Shown: piece by piece, positions 41,127-49,446 of the stretch
How the letters are laid out: the number at the start of each line of letters is the position of its first letter
How positions within the stretch are numbered: the stretch's first letter is position 1
Source of the DNA: Catenulispora sp. MAP5-51
GTDB taxonomy: Bacteria; Actinomycetota; Actinomycetes; Streptomycetales; Catenulisporaceae
Direction: 5' to 3'
Assembly: GCF_041261205.1 (NCBI RefSeq)
Contig: NZ_JBGCCH010000024.1
Span: forward strand, 1-64,000
Length of the DNA stretch: 64,000 nt
Translations under genes and position numbers: made by a program
Notes under the pieces: model-generated
The model's database searches: none
The model's input: the letters and a program-made list of their open reading frames with translations, nothing else
What the model was told of the DNA's origin: nothing

Positions 41127-43082
41127 ATGCTCGTTGTCCGGGTCATGGCGTGGATTACTCGACGATCGTCGGATCGGTCCCTGGTCGCGGCCCTCACGGC
41201 GCTGGCAGCAGTGGTGTTCGGGTGGGGCTTCCAGCGGGGGCGGACGCACCCCTACTACACGGCGGCCGTCCGCTCGATGGGTGCCGACTGGCACGACTTC
41301 GTATACGGGTCCTTCGACCCGCGCGGCTTCATCACCACCGACAAGCTGCCCGGCGCCTTCTGGGTGCAGGCGCTGTCGGTGCGCATGTTCGGGTTCCATC
41401 CCTGGGCGGTGCTGCTGCCGCAGGTGTTGGCGGCCACGGCGTGCGTGCCGCTGTTGTTCGTCACCGTGCGGCGCTGGGCCGGCCGGGGCGCGGGCTACGC
41501 GGCGGCGGTCGCCTACACGCTCACCCCGGTGACCGTCGCGCTGTCGCGCACCAACATCCCCGACGCGCTGATGGTGTTCTTCATGGTGGTCGCCGCGCAC
41601 GCGCTGTGGCGCTGGGCCGACGGCGGACGGCGCGCCACCTGGTGGCTGGCGGCCTCGGCGGTGTGGTTGGGCGTGGCGTTCAACGTGAAGATGGGGCAGG
41701 CGCTGCTGGTGGTGCCGGTCTTCGCCGGGGCGTGCTTCCTGCTGGGCGTCGGCAGCCGCTGGTGGCGTCTGGGGCGCGCGGCGGCCTACGGAACGCTGGT
41801 CGCGGCGGTGTCGCTGGCCTGGATGGTGTTCGTGACGCTGACCCCGGCATCGCAGCGGCCCTACATCGACGGGTCGGTGCACAACTCGGTGTGGGAGATG
41901 GTCTTCCAGTACAACGGGTTCGGCCGCATCGGGGGCCAGGGCGCCGGCACCGACCCGCTGGCCGGGGGCGCGGTGCTGTCCGGGGCCGGCGGGCCGGCCG
42001 GGCTCGGGCGGATCTTCGGGGCGGCCTCGGCGGGGCAGATCAGCTGGCTGGTGCCGGCGGCGGTGGCGGGGCTGGCGGCCGGGCTGTGGGCGGCTTGGCG
42101 CAGTGCTCGCAAGGCCAAGACGGCGTTCGGGACCGGGCTCGCACCGGAGGTCGACACAAGCGCGGATTCGACGGCGCAGCAAGGAATCAGCCCGAATCCG
42201 ACCCGCCGCAGGACCACCGCCGGCTACCTCTTCTGGGGCGGCTGGCTCGGCATCTACGGCCTGGCCTTCTGCGCGGCCACCGGCATCCACTCCTACTACA
42301 CCTCGACCCTGGCTCCCCCGGTCGCCGCGCTGGCCGGCGCCGCCTTCATCGCCGCTGCCCGCAACCGGTCGTGGTACCTCCCGGCGCTGGTGGCGATGAC
42401 CGCCGGCTGGGCGTTCCTGGCCAGCCGCGAGACTCCGCACTACCAGCCGTGGCTGCGCTGGTTCGTGCTCGGCGCGGCGGTGCTGGCGATCGTGCTGCTG
42501 CCCTGGGCCCGGATCTCGCGCAACCGCATGCTCGGCTCCCTGTCGGCCGTGGCGGTGGCGACGGCGGCACTTGCGGCGCCCGCGGTCTGGGCCACCTCGG
42601 TGCTCACACGGCGCGGTGACACGATGGGCAGCGTCGCGGCGTCGGCCGGCCCGCCGCAGGCGATGTTCGGGGGCCGGAAGAACAGCGCGGCCGTCAACAC
42701 CGAGGTCGAGCACGGCCTCCGCGACTTCGGGCGCGGGCCCGATCCGCAGGTGGTCCGCTTCCTGAAGCACAACCGGGACGGCCGTCCCTACGCCGCCGCC
42801 GTGGACGGGTCGATGACCGCCGCGTCCTACCTCGCGGACAACGTCCCCGTTCTCCCTATGGGCGGCTTCACCAGCGACGCCCCGGTGCCGACCGTGCAAG
42901 GACTGGCGCAGCTCGTGCGCACCGGGCAGGTGCGCTACGTCGTGGTGAGCGGGATGCGCATGGGTGGGCGCAGCGTCGCGGCGGAGGACCGTGACGCGTG
43001 GGTCACAGGCCACTGCCACAGCATCCCCGGCTTCGCGCCCGGCACCGGGAAGGCGGCGACCGGGCTATTCGATTGTTCGTGA
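41127..43082 (+). CDS. Membrane glycosyltransferase of the GT39/PMT-ArnT superfamily
   Basis: The 651-residue protein has about 12 transmembrane helices. The first outer loop carries the acidic, substrate-binding motif YYTAAVRSMGADWHDF and FDPRGFITTDKLPG, as in actinobacterial ArnT-like enzymes that use polyprenyl-phosphate sugars. The last 140 residues form an extracytoplasmic globular domain (FLKHNRDGRPYAAAVDGSMT, then VRYVVVSGMRMGG). It transfers a sugar from a lipid carrier to an unknown acceptor in the cell envelope. ATG 41127 is used; ATG 41145 is possible. It stands alone, divergent from DeoR. Confidence 0.85.
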   Translation: MLVVRVMAWITRRSSDRSLVAALTALAAVVFGWGFQRGRTHPYYTAAVRSMGADWHDFVYGSFDPRGFITTDKLPGAFWVQALSVRMFGFHPWAVLLPQVLAATACVPLLFVTVRRWAGRGAGYAAAVAYTLTPVTVALSRTNIPDALMVFFMVVAAHALWRWADGGRRATWWLAASAVWLGVAFNVKMGQALLVVPVFAGACFLLGVGSRWWRLGRAAAYGTLVAAVSLAWMVFVTLTPASQRPYIDGSVHNSVWEMVFQYNGFGRIGGQGAGTDPLAGGAVLSGAGGPAGLGRIFGAASAGQISWLVPAAVAGLAAGLWAAWRSARKAKTAFGTGLAPEVDTSADSTAQQGISPNPTRRRTTAGYLFWGGWLGIYGLAFCAATGIHSYYTSTLAPPVAALAGAAFIAAARNRSWYLPALVAMTAGWAFLASRETPHYQPWLRWFVLGAAVLAIVLLPWARISRNRMLGSLSAVAVATAALAAPAVWATSVLTRRGDTMGSVAASAGPPQAMFGGRKNSAAVNTEVEHGLRDFGRGPDPQVVRFLKHNRDGRPYAAAVDGSMTAASYLADNVPVLPMGGFTSDAPVPTVQGLAQLVRTGQVRYVVVSGMRMGGRSVAAEDRDAWVTGHCHSIPGFAPGTGKAATGLFDCS

Positions 43083-43111
43083 TCACACCGGGGGTTAAGA
43101 TCCCTGCAACA

Positions 43112-43361
43112 CGTTGAAGGAGACGAGTAGCCTCGGATCCGCGCGGGTCCAGAGAGCCGTCGGCAGCTGGAAAGACGGCCCCGCGTCCCGAGGCGAAGAC
43201 CCTCCTGAGTGCGGGGAGGCAATGCCCCGCCGCCCGGCCCCCGTCAACGGGCCGCCACGAGGCCGCGGCCCGCAAGGCCGCGGTGAAGGTGCGGTGGTAC
43301 CGCGATTCCCTTATCGCCCGCACCCCCAAGGGATCACTTCGATGCCCTTGGAGGGCTCAAA
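43112..43361 (+). promoter_or_regulatory. T-box riboswitch leader of aspS (GAC specifier, translational type)
   Basis: The 280-bp leader of the aspartyl-tRNA synthetase gene has T-box features. Stem I: GGAG (43119-43122) and GCCTCGG (43130-43136) pair with CCGAGGC (43188-43194) and CTCC (43201-43204). The internal loop on the 3' side reads GAAGAC, placing GAC (Asp codon) at 43198-43200. The distal part includes AGAGAGCC. The antisequestrator carries GGTGGTACCGCG (43293-43304) with the TGG that pairs with the tRNA acceptor end. Downstream, CCAAGGG/CCCTTGG forms a hairpin against the GGAGGG ribosome-binding site (43350-43355), and there is no T-run, so control is probably translational. Confidence 0.75.
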
Positions 43362-44654
43362 ATGATCCACCGCGTACTGGCCGCCGGACTGTCGGCGCAC
43401 GTAGGTGAAACCGTCCAGGTATCCGGCTGGCTGCACCGCCGCCGCGAGCTCAAGAACGTCACGTTCCTCATCCTGCGCGACCGCAGTGGCCTGACCCAGG
43501 CCGTCCTGCCCGGCGCCGTGGCGGAGCAGCTGCGCGACATCCCGGAAGAAACGGTGTTGTCCTTCGTCGGGACCGTCACCGCCAACGAGCAGGCACCCGG
43601 CGGCGTGGAGGTCGTGGCACCGGCCGAGGGTCCACAGGTCGAGCTGCTGTCCAGCCCGGCCGAGACACCGCCGCTGGACATCTACCGCCCGAGCGTGACC
43701 GCCTCGCTGCCGACCATCCTGGACGGCGCCCCGGTGACCCTGCGCCACCCGCACCTGAACGCCCCCTTCCAGATCACGGCCGCCTCCGTCGCCGGCTTCC
43801 GCACTGCGCTGGACGCCCTGGACTTCACCGAGATCCACACCCCGAAGATCGTCGGCTCGGCCACCGAGTCCGGCGCGAACGTCTTCGCCCTGGACTGGTT
43901 CGGGCGCAAGGCCTACCTGGCGCAGTCGCCGCAGTTCTTCAAGCAGGCGATGGTCGGCGTCTTCGAGCGCGTCTACGAGACCGGCCCGGTCTTCCGCGCC
44001 GAGCCCTCCGACACCGCGCGCCACCTGGCCCAGTACACGAGCCTGGACGCGGAGCTGGGCTTCATCGCCGACCACCGCGACGTGATGGCTGTGGTGCGCC
44101 ACGCGCTGGCCGGCATGGTCGCCTCGGTCGCCGAGCGCGCGGCGGCGGCCGTGGACCTGCTCGGGGTCAAGCTGCCGACGGTCCCGGAGCAGATCCCGGA
44201 GATCCACTTCGCGGACGCGATGGAGATGCTCGGCGAGGACGAGCCGGACCTGTCCCCGGCCAACGAACGCGAGCTGAGCGAGTGGGCACTGCGGGAGTTC
44301 GGCAGCGAGTTCCTGTTCGTCACCGGCTACCCGATGGCCAAGCGTCCCTTCTACACGCACGCCCAGCCCGACCGGCCGCAGTACTCGAACAGCTTCGACC
44401 TGATCTTCCGCGGACTGGAGCTGATCACCGGCGGCCAGCGGCTGCACCGGTACGAGGACTACGTCGCGGCGCTGGCAGCCCGCGGGGAGTCCACCGAGGC
44501 CTACGAGGGGTACCTGGCCAACTTCAAGCACGGGATGCCGCCGCACGGCGGGTTCGCGCTGGGGCTGGAGCGGTGGACGATGCGGCTGACCGAGTCGGAC
44601 AACCTGCGGCGGACGGCGTTGTTCCCGCGGGACCTGCACCGGCTCACGCCGTGA
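43362..44654 (+). CDS. aspS: Aspartyl-tRNA synthetase, short (archaeal/non-discriminating type)
   Basis: The 430-residue class II synthetase has an N-terminal OB anticodon-binding domain (VQVSGWLHRRRELKNVTFLI) and a catalytic domain with motif 2 (FRAEPSDTARHLAQYTSLDA) and motif 3 (GFALGLERWTMRL). It lacks the GAD insertion of bacterial-type AspRS, so its length fits the archaeal-type AspRS2 group, which may charge both tRNA-Asp and tRNA-Asn. It could be a second AspRS or an AsnRS-like bypass enzyme. The T-box leader with Asp specifier supports the Asp assignment. Confidence 0.85.
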   Translation: MIHRVLAAGLSAHVGETVQVSGWLHRRRELKNVTFLILRDRSGLTQAVLPGAVAEQLRDIPEETVLSFVGTVTANEQAPGGVEVVAPAEGPQVELLSSPAETPPLDIYRPSVTASLPTILDGAPVTLRHPHLNAPFQITAASVAGFRTALDALDFTEIHTPKIVGSATESGANVFALDWFGRKAYLAQSPQFFKQAMVGVFERVYETGPVFRAEPSDTARHLAQYTSLDAELGFIADHRDVMAVVRHALAGMVASVAERAAAAVDLLGVKLPTVPEQIPEIHFADAMEMLGEDEPDLSPANERELSEWALREFGSEFLFVTGYPMAKRPFYTHAQPDRPQYSNSFDLIFRGLELITGGQRLHRYEDYVAALAARGESTEAYEGYLANFKHGMPPHGGFALGLERWTMRLTESDNLRRTALFPRDLHRLTP

Positions 44655-44676
44655 GCGTGCTCTGAGACGCGAACAC

Positions 44677-44713
44677 GGGCCTCTCGTCGTCGTCGCATGG
44701 CGGCGAGAGGCCC
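44677..44713. terminator. Hairpin after aspS
   Basis: GGGCCTCTCG (44677-44686) pairs with CGAGAGGCCC (44704-44713). It sits 22 bp after the aspS stop and 18 bp from the end of the convergent gene, so it can serve both. Confidence 0.7.
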
Positions 44714-44730
44714 GCGGGCTGTGCGGCCGG

Positions 44731-45648
44731 TCAGCCCACAGATGAAAGGAAGTACGGACCGCTCTTATTGGCGTTCGCCGTCGCCACCGTCGTTCCGGCG
44801 GAGTTGTAGCAGATCACCTTCTGCGGACGGTCCTGTCCGTTGTAGCCGAACACGTAGAAGGAACCGCCCTGGATCCGGTGCAGCGGCACGAATTCGGCGT
44901 GGTCGGCGTACTGCGCACACAGGTGGTCGACATCGGGGGCCATCCACCCCACCGTCACATAGGCCGGATAGTCCTTGTCGGGCTGCGAGGACCCGGCCGG
45001 CGTGCCGGATCCGATGCCCGAACCTTCCGAGATGGTGAAGGCATGCTGATCGGCCGCACTCCCAGCGGGCGCCCAGTATTCGGTGTAGCCCTGGACACCC
45101 GGCGTCCGGAACTGCGCGACGGCGCCTGAAGCCTCGGCGTCCCTGGCGGCCTGCGGGACGGTGCCCGACGGGCGCTTGTCCTCCCAAGCCAGATGCGCCT
45201 GCTTGTCGGGGAAGACATGGATCTGGACCTGCCACGCGAGCCCCGCGGCCTTCCCCGACACCGTCTCGAAAGCCAAGCCGTCGATGGTGGTCGAGGTCGT
45301 ACCGGTCACCGCGCCGGTCACCGCGCCGGTCACCGCGGCCGAGCAGGTCTTCGACGCCGGCACCGCCGCCGGCGCCAGTGCCGGCGAGCCGGCGTGCTTC
45401 GCGATGAACGCCGACTGCGATGACCCACCCGCGTGCCCGCCGAAGACGATCGCCCCCGCCGCGACCCCCAGCATTCCCAGCACCGCCAACGACGACCCGG
45501 CCGCCGTGGCCCGGTGCCGGACCCGGCGTCGGCGCGCGCCGTCGATCACCCGCTGCGCCGAGACGGCACGCTCGGCGGCCCCGTCCGCGAACAGGTCCCT
45601 GATCCGGTCCTCGAAGCCGGGGGAACCGACATCGTGGTTCTCAGCCAT
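44731..45648 (-). CDS. Membrane-anchored protein, probable partner of the SigE-type sigma factor
   Basis: The N-terminal 45 residues are cytoplasmic (VGSPGFEDRIRDLFADGAAE, then a basic stretch), one transmembrane helix follows (SSLAVLGMLGVAAGAIVFGG, residues about 52-71), and about 230 residues lie outside. The outer part is of mixed beta type with Cys residues (CSAAV, HLCAQYAD, VICYNS). The layout and position 18 bp downstream of a sigma-factor gene suggest an anti-sigma-like or signal-sensing partner, but no zinc anti-sigma motif is present. Function is inferred from context only. Confidence 0.65.
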   Translation of the reverse strand: MAENHDVGSPGFEDRIRDLFADGAAERAVSAQRVIDGARRRRVRHRATAAGSSLAVLGMLGVAAGAIVFGGHAGGSSQSAFIAKHAGSPALAPAAVPASKTCSAAVTGAVTGAVTGTTSTTIDGLAFETVSGKAAGLAWQVQIHVFPDKQAHLAWEDKRPSGTVPQAARDAEASGAVAQFRTPGVQGYTEYWAPAGSAADQHAFTISEGSGIGSGTPAGSSQPDKDYPAYVTVGWMAPDVDHLCAQYADHAEFVPLHRIQGGSFYVFGYNGQDRPQKVICYNSAGTTVATANANKSGPYFLSSVG

Positions 45649-45666
45649 CTGTTTTCATCCTCTCCC

Positions 45667-46257
45667 TCATCCTGTCTCCACTTCGACGGGCTCGCCGCGC
45701 TCGGCGAACTCCGGCAGCGCCCGCAACCGGCGCAGGGCCCGCGACAGGCAGCTCTTCACGGTGCCCGGCGCGATCCGCAGCTCCGCAGCGATCGCCGCCT
45801 CGCTCAGGTCGGCGTAGTACCGCAGCACCACCACCTGCCGCTCGCGCCGGGTCAGGGTCCTGAGAGCGGCGCGCACCAGATCCTGCTGGGCGTGGCGGTC
45901 GGCGACGTCCCACGGCTGCTCGCGCTCGGGCACCGCGTCCGTGCTCCACTCGCGGCCCCGGCGCAGCCGCCACCAGTCGCGGTAGGAGTTGACGATGATG
46001 CGGCGCACGTAGGCCAGCGGGTCGTCGGCGCGGATGCGGTGCCAGCGCAGATAGGCGCGCTCCAGGGCGGTCTGGGTCAGGTCGGCGGCCCGGTGCGGGT
46101 CGCCGCAGATCAGCTCGGCCAGCCGCAGCAGGCGCCCGCCCTGCGCCGCGACGAACGCGGTGAAGTCCGCGTCCACGCTCTCCGGGTCCCGCGCGGTGGG
46201 TTCCGGTATCGCGGGTTCCGGCCCCGTGCCGAGGGTGTCGTCGTCATCCACATCCAC
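45667..46257 (-). CDS. SigE-family ECF RNA polymerase sigma factor
   Basis: The 196-residue protein has sigma region 2 (FTAFVAAQGGRLLRLAELIC, then LTQTALERAYLRW) at about residues 31-70 and region 4 (LTRRERQVVVLRYYADLSEA, then APGTVKSCLSRALRRLR) at about 133-180. This is the actinobacterial SigE-like ECF group, which often pairs with a one-helix membrane protein encoded next. It directs transcription of an unknown stress regulon. The first 30 residues are acidic and variable, so the true start may lie further in. Confidence 0.88.
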   Translation of the reverse strand: MDVDDDDTLGTGPEPAIPEPTARDPESVDADFTAFVAAQGGRLLRLAELICGDPHRAADLTQTALERAYLRWHRIRADDPLAYVRRIIVNSYRDWWRLRRGREWSTDAVPEREQPWDVADRHAQQDLVRAALRTLTRRERQVVVLRYYADLSEAAIAAELRIAPGTVKSCLSRALRRLRALPEFAERGEPVEVETG

Positions 46258-46405
46258 CAGACGACTCGGGAGCCCGTTAGGTTCTTCGGGGCGCGGGGGT
46301 GGTTACCGCGGCTGGTCGTGGAATGTAACATTGCACACTGCGGCCCGCCGGGGGACGCCGCCGCGCGCCGCACGTTCCGACCCTTCGCACCCCCAGGGAG
46401 CCGCA

Positions 46406-47845
46406 GTGTCCAGCGACCCGAACCTGTCGAAGTTCGCCACCGGCAGCCACGACCTGCCGGTCACCGACGCCCTGGCGGCGTTCATGGCCACGCAGTGGGC
46501 GCCCTCGCCGCTGCCGGACCTGGGCCCGACCCCGGCCTCGGCCTGGACGCCCCGCCGCCGCGCAGCCGTCTCGGCCCGCTTCCCCGGCGAGCGCCTGATC
46601 ATCCCGGCCGGCGTGGAGAAGCTCCGCAGCAACGACACCTACTGGCACTACCGCCCGCACAGCGCCTTCGCGCACCTGACCGGCAGCCAGCTCCTGGAGG
46701 CCGTCCTGGTCCTCGAGCCGAACGGCGACGGCCACGACGCCGTCCTGTTCGCCCACGACCGCTCCTCCCGCGACAACGGCGAAGCCTTCCGCGACCGCCG
46801 CCTCGGCGAAATGTGGGAAGGCCGCCGCCCCTCCCTGAGCGAGAGCTCGGAGTTGTACGGCATCGCGACCGAGAACCTGAACCGCCTGGCGGACAAACTG
46901 TCCGGCGCCTCAGTCCCCACCCGCGTCCTACGCAACTCCGACCCGCGCGTGGACGCCCTGGTCTCCCCCCGCCCCGAGGCCGACGCCGAGTTCACCGCAT
47001 ACCTGTCGGAACTACGCCTGGTGAAGGACGCCTGGGAAGTCGACCAACTCCAGGCCGCCGTGGACGCCACCACCCTCGGCTTCCAGGACGTGGCCCACAT
47101 CCTGCCCACAGTCATCGGCAAACCCCGAGCCGAACGCTGGGTCGAAGGAGCCTTCAACAACCGAGCCCGCATCGAAGGCAACGACGTCGGCTACAACACC
47201 ATCGTCGGCGGCGGCGCCCACGCCTGCGTCCTGCACTGGACCGCGAACAACGGCACCCTGAACCCCGGCGAACTCCTCCTCCTGGACGCCGGCGTCGAAG
47301 TCGACAGCCTCTACACCGCCGACATCACCCGCACCCTCCCCATCTCCGGCACCTTCACCCCCCTCCAGCGCGACCTGTACAACCTGGTCCTGGCAGCACA
47401 GAAAGCGGGCATCGCCACCCTCCGCCCCGGCGCAGCCTTCCGCGAGTTCCACTGGGCCGCCATGCGCACCATCGCCACCGGCCTGATCGACATGGGCATC
47501 CTGAAGGTCTCCCTGGACCAGGCCATGGACCCCGAAGTCGGCCTCTACCGCCGCTACACCCTGTGCGGCAGCGGCCACATGCTCGGCATCGACGTCCACG
47601 ACTGCGCCAAGGCCCGCGCCGAAGAGTACGTGGACGGCACCCTGGCCCCCGGCAACGTCCTGACCGTCGAGCCAGGCCTGTACCTCCAGCCCGACGACCT
47701 GACCCTCCCCGAGGAACTCCGCGGCATCGGAATCCGCATCGAGGACGACCTCCTGATCACCGACGACGGCGCACTGCTGATGTCCTCGGCCCTGCCGCGC
47801 GAAGCGGACGACGTCGAGGCTTGGATGGCTGAGCACGCAGGCTGA
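46406..47845 (+). CDS. Xaa-Pro aminopeptidase (M24B, PepP-like)
   Basis: The 479-residue protein has an N-terminal aminopeptidase P domain (ARFPGERLIIPAGVEKLRSN, YWHYRPHSAFAHLTGSQ) and a pita-bread catalytic domain. Metal ligands are visible in LLLLDAGVEVDSLYTADITR (two Asp), GSGHMLGIDVHD (His), TVEPGLYLQ (Glu) and IGIRIEDDLLI (Glu). It removes N-terminal residues ahead of proline, in the cytoplasm. GTG 46406 follows AGGGAG; the upstream in-frame codons lie in the sigma factor promoter region. It could serve turnover of proline-rich peptides alongside the hydroxyproline operon nearby. Confidence 0.9.
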   Translation: MSSDPNLSKFATGSHDLPVTDALAAFMATQWAPSPLPDLGPTPASAWTPRRRAAVSARFPGERLIIPAGVEKLRSNDTYWHYRPHSAFAHLTGSQLLEAVLVLEPNGDGHDAVLFAHDRSSRDNGEAFRDRRLGEMWEGRRPSLSESSELYGIATENLNRLADKLSGASVPTRVLRNSDPRVDALVSPRPEADAEFTAYLSELRLVKDAWEVDQLQAAVDATTLGFQDVAHILPTVIGKPRAERWVEGAFNNRARIEGNDVGYNTIVGGGAHACVLHWTANNGTLNPGELLLLDAGVEVDSLYTADITRTLPISGTFTPLQRDLYNLVLAAQKAGIATLRPGAAFREFHWAAMRTIATGLIDMGILKVSLDQAMDPEVGLYRRYTLCGSGHMLGIDVHDCAKARAEEYVDGTLAPGNVLTVEPGLYLQPDDLTLPEELRGIGIRIEDDLLITDDGALLMSSALPREADDVEAWMAEHAG

Positions 47846-48637
47846 GATCTGCCCCGCCCGCCCGCCGCCCGCTCGCCCGCTGCGGCCGCGGACTTAGACG
47901 CCGCGACCGGCCACGGCTGGCAGGCGGGCACCGCGGGGGCCAGGCGCCGCGGCTACGCGCGGGCGGGCTGGCACGGCGACCGGGCACCGCGGCCGGACGG
48001 GCAGCGCAGCCTGGCGCCACGACCTGGCGCCGCAGCCTGGTACCTCAGCCCGGTAGGGCGGCCTGGCGCCCCAGCCTGCCACGGCGCGCTGAGGCCCGGC
48101 CCGAGCGACGGAGCAGCCCGACTGAGGCCCGAGTAGCCGCGGCCGCTGCCGTTACCAGTGCCACTGCCACTGCCACACACGGGCGCCACACCTCACCCAT
48201 TCGGCGTCAGCCGATCTACGCAGCCCCATCTACGCGAATCATCCGATGTCCGATATGCAACTTTCGATGACTATTGAGGCAATCCAAAGGCCGCCAAGCA
48301 CCGCCAAGCACCAGCAGCCCCAGGACCGACGGTCACCACCGACCGAGCGCGGACAGAGCTCACCGCGCCCGGCCGGCCGGCAACCGCCACGCCATCGATG
48401 ACCTCGCGTCGTCGACTGCTCGAAGCGAGGCGATAAGCGCCTCCGGCTTCGGCCAAGTCGGAGGCAAATGGGGGATCGCCCCGCATCGAGCAGGCCCCGC
48501 AAGGGGCTGGCGCTGTACAACACAACAGCCGGGCCCCGGCGCCACCCCCAGGCGCCAGGGCCCGGCGCCCAAGCCTGCCCTTTTCAGCCCGCTGCGACAG
48601 GCCCGACCAGCTACTCCCGACCCGGCAGCCGGCTCAG
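47846..48637. other. 790-bp intergenic region without a convincing gene
   Basis: The first 340 bp are extremely GC-rich and repetitive, with CCTGGCGCC recurring at 48009-48085. Short frames here are compositional and have no ribosome-binding sites. The middle part is less GC-rich and may carry the promoter or UTR of something unseen. The only firm element is the hairpin at 48528-48566. Confidence 0.6.
48528..48566 (-). terminator. Terminator hairpin of the hydroxyproline operon
   Basis: GCCGGGCCC (48528-48536) pairs with GGGCCCGGC (48558-48566), with further GGCGCC/GGCGCC pairing inside. It lies 72 bp beyond the GntR stop codon. Confidence 0.6.
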
Positions 48638-49369
48638 CTACTCCCGGCCGGCCCAGATCGACCGCACGTGCGTCAGGTGCGTCTTCATCAGGCTCTCGAC
48701 GGTCTCGGCGTCCCGGGCGACCAGCGCGTCCACCAGCGCCACGTGCTCCTCGGCCGAGGCCGCGAGCACGCCAGCGTCGGCCAGCGAGGGCAGCCCGTAC
48801 AGCCGGGAGCGGTTGCGCAGGTCGCTGACCACCTCGACCAGGTGCGGGTTGCCGGACAGGCCCAGCAGCGCCAGGTGGAAGGCCTGGTCGGCCTCGACGT
48901 AGCCGATCAGGTCGCGGGCCTTGGCGGCGCTGACGATGGCCCGGGCCGCGGGCCGCAGCGCCTGCAGGTCGGCCAGGGCGGCGCTGCGCGCCAGGCCGGT
49001 CACCACCGGCACCTCGATCAGAGCCCTGATCTCGGTGAACTGGTCGAGGTCCGCCTCGGACAGCTCGGTCACCCGGAAGCCCTTGTTCCGGACGACCTCG
49101 ACCAGCCCTTCCTTCGCCAGATCGAGCATGGCCTCGCGGACCGGCGTGGCCGACACGCCGAAGCCGGCGGCCAGGACCGGCGCGGAGTACACCACGCCGG
49201 GCCGCAGCTCGCCGGCGATCAGGGCGGCGCGCAGGGCGTGCGAGACCTGCTCACGCAGCGAGTTGTGGCCGAGCACGCGGGGCAGGTTCAACGCCGGGCC
49301 GCGCTCCGGGTCGGGCCCGGGGGCCGTGCCGGCGAATACCGCGGCGCCGCTGGAAGTCCTGTCTGGCAT
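48638..49369 (-). CDS. GntR-family (FadR/FCD type) regulator of hydroxyproline genes
   Basis: The 243-residue protein has a GntR winged HTH (LREQVSHALRAALIAGELRP, then FGVSATPVREAMLDLAKEGL) and an all-helical FCD effector domain with metal-ligand His residues (FHLALLGLSGNPHL, EEHVALVDAL, and THLTHV). ATG 49369 is preferred over the start at 49405. It is the last gene of the hydroxyproline operon, so it probably senses a pathway intermediate and controls the operon. Confidence 0.88.
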   Translation of the reverse strand: MPDRTSSGAAVFAGTAPGPDPERGPALNLPRVLGHNSLREQVSHALRAALIAGELRPGVVYSAPVLAAGFGVSATPVREAMLDLAKEGLVEVVRNKGFRVTELSEADLDQFTEIRALIEVPVVTGLARSAALADLQALRPAARAIVSAAKARDLIGYVEADQAFHLALLGLSGNPHLVEVVSDLRNRSRLYGLPSLADAGVLAASAEEHVALVDALVARDAETVESLMKTHLTHVRSIWAGRE

Positions 49370-49446
49370 GGTCGAAACCCTATCCGCTGAGTGACGCGCG
49401 GCCACAGATCTTGTCTCGCTTTATAGAGAGACCTTCCTGACACTGG

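Noticed and set aside
41052-43019. Long minus-strand frame opposite the membrane glycosyltransferase.
   Set aside because: Its composition is His/Arg/Gly noise and the plus strand encodes a well-formed multi-helix membrane protein.
45433-47832. Long plus-strand frame spanning the sigma factor and aminopeptidase region.
   Set aside because: It crosses real genes on both strands in the wrong frame and has no domain.
47846-48240. Several short minus-strand frames rich in Pro, Ala, Arg and Gly.
   Set aside because: They have no ribosome-binding sites, no family resemblance and lie in extremely GC-biased repetitive DNA.
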